Part shown: positions 58,422 to 64,000 of the stretch, in pieces
Layout of the letters: each line of letters opens with the position of its first letter
Position numbering within the stretch: the stretch's first letter is position 1
Assembly: GCF_013450295.1 (NCBI RefSeq)
Contig: NZ_SKBR01000004.1
Location: forward strand, 372,001-436,000
Direction: 5' to 3'
From: Streptomyces sp. AJS327
GTDB taxonomy: Bacteria; Actinomycetota; Actinomycetes; Streptomycetales; Streptomycetaceae
Length of the DNA: 64,000 bases
Program-made: the position numbers and the translations under genes
Notes under the pieces: generated by a model
Databases searched by the model: none
What the model was told of the DNA's origin: nothing
Seen by the model: only the letters and a program-made list of their open reading frames with translations

Positions 58422-59564
58422 GTGGCGTCCAAGAGGCATGCCCCCCCGGCCTCGTACGAACCGTATGAGGACGAGGGAACCGGACCGTACGACGTGTATG
58501 ACCCGTATGACGCGTACAGTTCGCGTTCTTCCCATGAGGCGTATGGGCCGCGGAGTGACGAGCCGTGGGACGAGTGGAACCCCACCGAGGAGTCCATCCG
58601 CCCCGTCCGTGGCCGTCACCGGGTGGGCAAGCAGCGCGGCGGTGGTATGGCTCGCAGCGGCGCGGTGCTCGGCGTCGGCATGATCGCCGCCGTCGGCGCG
58701 GGTGGCATGGCCACGGCCAAGGACAAGGACCCGGCGTCCATCTCGATGCCGGACCTGGCGAGCGCCGCGAACACCATCAAGGAACTGCCGAGTCAGCTGC
58801 CCGACGCCAAGGAACTGCCCGGCGTCGGCGGGCTGGTGGGCGGTGACACCGCGTCAGCCGACGGCACCGCCGTCGCCGCGCAGGCCCCGCTCACCTCGGC
58901 CGGGGTCACCGCCGACGAGGCGGAGGCGGGCCAGACCGACGCGGGCGAGGCCCTGCGCTCCCGCATCCTCGCCCAGGCCGAGCAGCAGCAGAGCGGCGCC
59001 GACGCCGCGGCCCGCGCGAAGGCCGCCAACGAGGCCCGGCAGAAGGCTGCCGCGGAGGCCGACCAGAAGGCGGACGCCGCCCGCAAGGCCGAGGCCGAGC
59101 GGAAGCGCAAGATCGCCGAGGAGAAGCGGAAGAAGGCCGAGGCGGAGCGCCTCGCCAAGCTGGCCCGCAGCTACACCGCGCCGCTCTCCTCCTACCAGCT
59201 CAGCGCGGGCTACGGACAGGCCGGCGGCATGTGGCAGAGCGACCACACCGGACAGGACTTCGCCGCCTCGGCCGGCACCCCCGTCAAGGCGGTGCACACC
59301 GGCACCGTCACCGAGGCCGGCTGGGCGGGCTCCTACGGCTACCGCGTGGTCCTGACCCTGGAAGACGGCACCGAGCTGTGGTTCTGCCACCTCTCCTCGA
59401 TGACGAAGTCGTCCGGGGACAAGGTCCGCACCGGTGATGTCATCGGCCGCGTCGGCTCGACCGGCAACTCCTCCGGTCCGCACCTCCACATGGAGGTCCG
59501 GCCCGGTGGTGACGACCCGATCGACCCGCTGGCCTGGATGCGCGGCAAGGGCATCAACATCTGA
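58422..59564 (+). CDS. M23-family cell-wall endopeptidase
   Basis: 380 residues. A Tyr/Asp/Pro-rich N-terminus, a hydrophobic signal/anchor helix around 75-100, an Ala/Lys/Glu coiled coil around 175-245, and a LytM/M23 domain at the end: GGMWQSDHTGQDFAA (Zn His and Asp), GNSSGPHLHMEV (HxH). It cleaves peptide cross-links outside the membrane. GTG 58422 follows AAAGGAG. Controlled by the c-di-AMP riboswitch. Confidence 0.93.
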   Translation: MASKRHAPPASYEPYEDEGTGPYDVYDPYDAYSSRSSHEAYGPRSDEPWDEWNPTEESIRPVRGRHRVGKQRGGGMARSGAVLGVGMIAAVGAGGMATAKDKDPASISMPDLASAANTIKELPSQLPDAKELPGVGGLVGGDTASADGTAVAAQAPLTSAGVTADEAEAGQTDAGEALRSRILAQAEQQQSGADAAARAKAANEARQKAAAEADQKADAARKAEAERKRKIAEEKRKKAEAERLAKLARSYTAPLSSYQLSAGYGQAGGMWQSDHTGQDFAASAGTPVKAVHTGTVTEAGWAGSYGYRVVLTLEDGTELWFCHLSSMTKSSGDKVRTGDVIGRVGSTGNSSGPHLHMEVRPGGDDPIDPLAWMRGKGINI

Positions 59565-60200
59565 GCCTCCCGGTGATCCCCGTCCGGCCGTCCGGTCGTC
59601 GGAGGTCCCGTCCGTCGCGCCCCGTGCCGGTGCCACACCGGCCGGTCGGCCGCCGTCCCCGAGCCTCCCCGCTTACCGGGACCGGTCCGACGCCGCGCGA
59701 CGTGGGTCTCCCGCCATCCGGCCGGTTCGGGGCCCGGGCGTGGACGGGCTCCGGTCCGGTGCCGCCTCCCGACGGTCGCTGACGCGGCCGCCTGGGCCGG
59801 GAGGCGCCGGGTCGGTCAGCTCGCCGCCCCCGGTCGATGGTGCCACCACCGACTCTCGTACTCTCGTACCGCTACCGTCACCCCCGCCGGAGGAACGCCA
59901 CCGCCCACCCAGACCACGCCGCCGCCCCGCACCGCTGACCCGCGGCGCGACGCGTTCGCTCCGCTCCGCTCAGCACAAGGAGGGGACGGGGCGGCGGCGA
60001 GGGAGCCCCACTCCCACCCCGCGCGTGGCGCGCGCTCCGGCCCCGACGGCCCTGGTGAACCACCCCCCGGCACCAGGGCCGTCGGACTGTCTCCCGCCCT
60101 TCGCCGCGCGCCGGCGCCGTACGCCGTCTCCCGGGGGTACCCCGCGGCCCGCCCTCGCGGGGCTCGCGTGCTGGGCCCGTCGGCCGCCGTACGTCCCGGA
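59565..60200. other. Gene-free spacer between convergent M23 and PrsW genes
   Basis: About 640 bases with no credible gene; a strong hairpin at 60043-60085 is the only structure. One would expect the end of both transcripts here. Confidence 0.65.
60043..60085. terminator. Strong bidirectional hairpin
   Basis: CCGACGGCCCTGGTG (60043-60057) and its exact complement (60071-60085): 15-bp stem, 13-nt loop, in a convergent spacer. Confidence 0.75.
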
Positions 60201-61991
60201 TCAGCCCACCGCGCCCGCGCCCCCCGGGTCCGGGGCGTCGCTGTCCGGGTCCGGGCCCGCGCCGTCCGGGGTCTCGGGGTTCGGGGCGTCGTCTCTCCGG
60301 GGCTCGGTGATCGGGGGCTCGCCGTCCGGGACCTCGGTGTCCGGGGTGCCGTCGCCGTCCGGGGCCTTCCCGGACTCGCCGTCGGGGGAGGCGGGGGTGT
60401 CCGGGGCGGGTGCGGTGGCGGCTTCGGGGTGGGGTGGCGGCGCGGCGGGCGGGTGCGGGGCGTACGGATGCCCGTGCGGGGGCCACGGGTCCGAGGTGGG
60501 CCGTGGTAGCGGGGTGGACCAGGGATGTCCCGAATGTCCGGAGTGGGTGGGAAGTGTGGGATGGGCGAGGTGTCCGGGGTGCGCCGGGTGTGGGGCGTGC
60601 CCGGAGTACCCGGAGTGCCCGGTGTACCCGGAGTACGGGGAGTACGGGGACCGCCAGGCGGGGGCGGGGACCGGCAGGGGGGCGCGGGGGCCCGGCAGGG
60701 TGGCGACGGACCGCTCGGTGGCGGGTCCGGCGAGGGGCCGCAGCTCCCACAGCCGGTGCAGGAACATCTGCTCGTGGTGGCCGAAGTCCGGGCCGGGGCG
60801 GTGGGCCTCGGCGCTGGCGCGGAGTTGCGCCAGCCGGGTCGCGTCGCGCTGGTAGTGCTCGACGGCTCGCGCCCCGGCGCTGCCGTGGTGCTGCCGGGCC
60901 AGGCCGCGGGCGAGCGCGCGGGCCCGCATCGAGCCGAGCGCCGCGGGCTCGGCGGCGGTGAACCATCCGGCCGCCACGTACGACGGCAGTACCGCGCGCA
61001 CCGAGCGGAGCGTGTCGAACCGGGCCCAGAGGGCCAGCGCGGTCAGCGCGGCGAAGACTGGGAGCATGAACAGCCCGTACACCGCGAGGAAGGTCAGGTC
61101 CGCGAAGGAGGCGGCACCGTTCCATATCGCGTGCAGCAGGACGGCCGTGACCAGCCCGAGGAGCGGTATCACCGTCCGGGCGAGGCGGCCGAGCCGGGGC
61201 AGGGCCGCGAGGATGCCGAGGGCGATCCCGATGAACGCGGTGAACAGCGGGTGCGCGAACGGCGAGAAGACGATACGGACGAGGAAGGTGGCGACCGTCT
61301 CGGACGGTGCCGCGGCGGCGCCCGCGACGCTGTCCGCGTCGTAGGCGCTGCCCAGGTACAGGACGTTCTCGGTGAACGCGAAACCGGCGGCGGTGCTGCC
61401 CGCGAAGACGATTCCGGGGACCACGCCGGTGAACTGCTCCCGGCGGAAGAGGAAGAGCAGCAGCACGGCGACGCCCTTGGTGATCTCCTCCACGACGGGC
61501 GCCACCACGGTCGTGGTGAGCCGGTCGGCGTGGTCGGCCGAGTCCACCTCGACGGAGCTGATCAGCCAGTCCGAGGCGAAGCCGTTGGCCAGCAGCGCGA
61601 CGAGGGTGGCCGCGCACGCTCCCCAGGCGAAGGCGAACCCCTGGCTCTGCCAGGGCGTCGGTTCCGTGCGGCCCAGCCACCGGAACGCGGCGATCAACAG
61701 CGGTACCGGCAGCAGTGCGAGGGCCAGTCCGACCAGCAGCCCCCGGGTTCCGGTCTGCTCCCGCACCAGGCCCATGATCAGCAGCCCGCTGAGGGCGAGG
61801 AGCGTGACCAGTCCGGTGGCGCGGAGCGCTCGGCTGTGCCGTCGCCACCAGGCGGGCGCGGGCGGATACGCGGAGGCGGGAGCGGGTAGCTCGGGCTCCG
61901 GTGGTGGCACTTCCGGCGCCTGGGGCGGAAGTGCCGGGAGCCCCGCCGTACTCGGGGGGCCGCTCCGCGCGCCTGCTGCCTCGGGGTTCAC
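60201..61991 (-). CDS. PrsW-family intramembrane metalloprotease with a repetitive tail
   Basis: 596 residues. Eight or so helices from residue 55 to 330; PVVEEITKG is the catalytic EE motif, FSPFAHPLFTAF and LLHAIWN bring the His ligands. The last 200 residues, outside the family, are rich in His, Tyr, Ser, Gly and Pro (YSGYTGHSGYSGHAPHPAHP...) and then Asp/Pro. PrsW acts in site-1 cleavage of anti-sigma factors in Bacillus; the substrate here is unknown. GTG 61991. Confidence 0.92.
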   Translation of the reverse strand: MNPEAAGARSGPPSTAGLPALPPQAPEVPPPEPELPAPASAYPPAPAWWRRHSRALRATGLVTLLALSGLLIMGLVREQTGTRGLLVGLALALLPVPLLIAAFRWLGRTEPTPWQSQGFAFAWGACAATLVALLANGFASDWLISSVEVDSADHADRLTTTVVAPVVEEITKGVAVLLLFLFRREQFTGVVPGIVFAGSTAAGFAFTENVLYLGSAYDADSVAGAAAAPSETVATFLVRIVFSPFAHPLFTAFIGIALGILAALPRLGRLARTVIPLLGLVTAVLLHAIWNGAASFADLTFLAVYGLFMLPVFAALTALALWARFDTLRSVRAVLPSYVAAGWFTAAEPAALGSMRARALARGLARQHHGSAGARAVEHYQRDATRLAQLRASAEAHRPGPDFGHHEQMFLHRLWELRPLAGPATERSVATLPGPRAPLPVPAPAWRSPYSPYSGYTGHSGYSGHAPHPAHPGHLAHPTLPTHSGHSGHPWSTPLPRPTSDPWPPHGHPYAPHPPAAPPPHPEAATAPAPDTPASPDGESGKAPDGDGTPDTEVPDGEPPITEPRRDDAPNPETPDGAGPDPDSDAPDPGGAGAVG

Positions 61992-62194
61992 CCGACGACA
62001 CTAACGAGTGAGCCCGCCCGGCCGGGAGGCCGGGAACCCCCGGTTCCGGGCGCGGCGAAGGCCCCGGGCCTTTGGGGAGCGGCCCGGCCCGCGAGAGGGG
62101 GCGGCCGTGTGCGGGGTGGCTCGCGTGAGGGGGTGGCTCGCGGTGGTGAGACGGGCTCCGTCACCGCGAGCCGTGTGCTGGACCGGTGGTTCGG

Positions 62195-62941
62195 TCAGAC
62201 GGCCCAGTAGTAGCCGCCGGAACCGTAGGAGTACTCGGTCCGGTTGTCCACGTGGGTGAAGGTGTTGTAGCGGATGATGCCGGAGAAGCCGGACTTCTGG
62301 GCGTAGGAGATCGTGTTGCTGACCGTGCGCCCGCTGATCACGATGTCGGCCGCGATCCCGTACATGTGCTGGCTGTTGGAGGCGCCGCCGACGTTGGAGT
62401 TGTGCCGCTTGCTGCGGAACCCGCTGTTGACGGTGATGCTCCGGTCGCCGGCCTTCTTGCGTACGGCTTCGAGCTTGTACATCAGGCGGCGGATGTTCTC
62501 CTTGACGGTGCTGGCGCTGACCTTGCCGCCGTTGAACTTGGAACCGTCCTTGGAGTAGAACTCCGAGAAGTTGAAGTGGTCCGTCGAACCGTCGGAGTCC
62601 TCAAGGGAGTTGAGCTTGCGCTGGGTGTCGGGGCCGACGACGCCGTCCGCCGAGAGCCCGTAGGCGCGCTGGAAGCGGATCACCGCCGCCTTGGTGCCCG
62701 GGCCGAACTCGCCGTCCACCGCGACGTGTGTGCGCTTCGCGCTGTCCGCCGCCCATCCGGCGACGCGGATCTGGAGTTCGCGGACGTCCGCGCCCTTGGA
62801 GCCCTCGCGCAGCGTGCCCGACCAGCTGTACGCGTGCGCCTCGGACGGGGCGGCTATCTGCGGGACGCCGAACGCCAGCAGGGCGGCGAGCAGCACGAAC
62901 ACCGCGCTGCCGAGCAGGGAGGATCTGGGTCTCGTGGTCAA
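62195..62941 (-). CDS. Secreted zinc D-Ala-D-Ala carboxypeptidase (M15A) with peptidoglycan-binding domain
   Basis: 248 residues. Signal peptide (LLGSAVFVLLAALLAFGVPQIAAPSEAHA), PG_binding_1 domain (VRELQIRVAGWAADS...VDGEFGPGTKAAVIRFQRAYGLSADGVVGPDTQRKL) and M15A domain with zinc ligands in SQHMYGIAADI and FTHVDNR. Close in build to the Streptomyces albus G enzyme. The start is TTG 62941, with AGGA eight bases upstream. Confidence 0.92.
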   Translation of the reverse strand: MTTRPRSSLLGSAVFVLLAALLAFGVPQIAAPSEAHAYSWSGTLREGSKGADVRELQIRVAGWAADSAKRTHVAVDGEFGPGTKAAVIRFQRAYGLSADGVVGPDTQRKLNSLEDSDGSTDHFNFSEFYSKDGSKFNGGKVSASTVKENIRRLMYKLEAVRKKAGDRSITVNSGFRSKRHNSNVGGASNSQHMYGIAADIVISGRTVSNTISYAQKSGFSGIIRYNTFTHVDNRTEYSYGSGGYYWAV

Positions 62942-63497
62942 TGGATGGTCCTATCGCGAGAAGGTGCTCGAAGGCCGTACGGGCGGTCACGGCCGTACGA
63001 CGCTGCTCGGGCGCCCGTCACGGGCATGCCAAGAGCAGATCATGATTAGGGCATGAGCTGGACCAACGTTCAAGACCCGGCGGGGGTCGGCAGTGGTCTC
63101 CACCAGTAGACGCGTTTCTGAGCTGCGCAAACGAGCCGGGTGCGGCGTGCGATTTTCACCGGATTCCGGTTCCGGCCCGGCATGCGGACGCGTCGCGGGC
63201 CCGTCGTGGGTGGCTGTGGGTGGCTGTGGTGGAGGGCTGAACCGCGGTCGAGGCGGGGCCAGTTCAGGCGGCGGCGGTAGTGGTGGCGGAGGCGGCGGGG
63301 CTGCGTGCCCGTCGCCGGAAGCCCTCGTGCCCGTCGACCGGAGTCCGCGTGCTCGGCCCCCGGAGCCCCCGTCGTGCCCGTCGCGGGGGAGTAGGGGGCG
63401 CGTGGCCAGTGGTGCGCTGTCCGGGTGGCTCGGGTGGGCGGTCAGTGGTGCGCGGTCCGGGGCGTGCGGTCGGGGTGGCCCGGCCGGTGGCTGGTGG
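62942..63497. other. Gene-free spacer between M15 and trmB
   Basis: About 556 bases. The promoter of the leftward M15 gene lies near 62945-63060; the G-rich part (63180-63480) has no credible gene. Confidence 0.6.
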
Positions 63498-64000
63498 TCA
63501 GCGACGGCGGAAGAGCAGGTCGAAGACCTCGTGGCCCTTGTCCAGCCCCTGCCCCTCGAAGCGGGTCAGCGGGCGGGACGCGGGGCGTTCGGCGAAGCCG
63601 CCGTCGGCCCGCGTGTTCTCGTACTCCGGGTGCGCGGTCAGCACGTCGAGCATCTGCTCGGCGTAGTCCGCCCAGTCGGTGGCGCAGTGCACCAGCGCTC
63701 CGGAACGTAGGGGTCCGGCGGCCACGTCCAGGAACTCGGGCTGGATGAGGCGGCGCTTCTGGTGCCGCGCCTTCGGCCAGGGGTCGGGGAAGTACACCCG
63801 CATCCCCGCGAGCGAGTCCGGCTCCAGCATTGTGCGGAGCAGGATGATCGCGTCGCCGTTGGCCACCCGGACGTTGGCCAGGCCCGCCGCTTCCGCCAGC
63901 CGGAGGAGGTTGCCCTGGCCGGGGGTGTGCACGTCCACCGCGAGGATGCCGGTCGTGGGGTCGGCGGCGGCCATCCGGGCCGTGGCCTCGCCCATGCCGA
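63498..64000 (-). CDS. trmB: tRNA (guanine-N7)-methyltransferase, 5' end beyond right edge
   Basis: About 167 residues of the C-terminal part. ILAVDVHTPGQGNLL (SAM loop continuation), NGDAIILLRTML, and the signature YFPDPWPKARHQKRRL are complete; TRFEGQGLDKGHEVFDLLF is the usual end. It methylates G46 in many tRNAs. It reads leftwards; the start and first SAM motif are outside the window. Confidence 0.95.
   Translation of the reverse strand, partial: GMGEATARMAAADPTTGILAVDVHTPGQGNLLRLAEAAGLANVRVANGDAIILLRTMLEPDSLAGMRVYFPDPWPKARHQKRRLIQPEFLDVAAGPLRSGALVHCATDWADYAEQMLDVLTAHPEYENTRADGGFAERPASRPLTRFEGQGLDKGHEVFDLLFRRR

Noticed and set aside
63180..63480. A Gly-rich small protein gene
   Set aside because: The sequence is a GGC/GGT-rich spacer; no ribosome site and no domain.

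Overview
The window comes from a high-GC actinomycete, almost certainly a Streptomyces or close relative. The signs are very GC-rich third codon positions, many GTG starts, four-base stop/start overlaps, a modular type I polyketide synthase, SARP/BTAD and NB-ARC regulators, a SAV_2336-type vWA protein, and a c-di-AMP (ydaO) riboswitch in front of an M23 peptidase. Family names are from recognition of the translated sequence; no search was run.

Layout. (1) 1-9.4 kb: one end of a polyketide gene cluster, read leftwards: InhA/FabI-like enoyl reductase, MDR reductase, FAD-dependent halogenase, then a PKS running off the left edge (KS-AT-ACP-KS-AT...). A small SCP2-like gene is divergent from it. 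(2) 9.8-13.2 kb: MarR regulator with its operator, an ArsR-MFS pair, and a ChrB-type gene followed by a decayed MFS transporter. (3) 13.4-23.1 kb: an operon-like Trypco1 / trypsin-VMAP / MoxR ATPase / 1918-residue protein. The last fuses a vWA domain to two winged-helix+BTAD pairs, an NB-ARC NTPase and TPRs. This matches the vWA-MoxR-VMAP class of NTP-dependent conflict systems, in an unusual architecture. (4) 23.1-24.3 kb: an SDR gene and the 3' stump of an older integrase.

(5) 24372-42288: an integrated mobilizable element bounded by a perfect 43-bp direct repeat, lying in the 3' end of tRNA-Thr(CGU). It carries integrase, XRE regulator, excisionase-like protein, DUF3631 ATPase, MobC and a relaxase whose 3' end looks frameshifted. 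I see no FtsK/TraB-type transfer gene. Its cargo is a low-GC Trypco2 + trypsin-STAND-TPR pair, and a cassette of HTH regulator, peptide deformylase, four glycosyltransferase-like proteins and a P-loop kinase. 

(6) 42.3-64 kb: ordinary chromosome. It holds the intact tRNA-Thr, a second-copy cytochrome oxidase I/IV pair with a convergent cytochrome b, GNAT, a MarR/EamA/NAD-binding locus with a long inverted-repeat operator, an SH3 protein, MDR oxidoreductase, a non-RD Ser/Thr kinase, DUF1772, two divergent SpoIIE-type phosphatases, riboswitch + M23 peptidase, PrsW protease, M15 carboxypeptidase and trmB (cut by the right edge).

The most interesting theme is that two different protease-linked STAND/NTPase conflict systems lie within about 16 kb, on either side of a tRNA integration site that has been used more than once. 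Next come the InhA-like gene inside the halogenase/PKS cluster (possible self-resistance) and the deformylase/glycosyltransferase cassette of unknown purpose.
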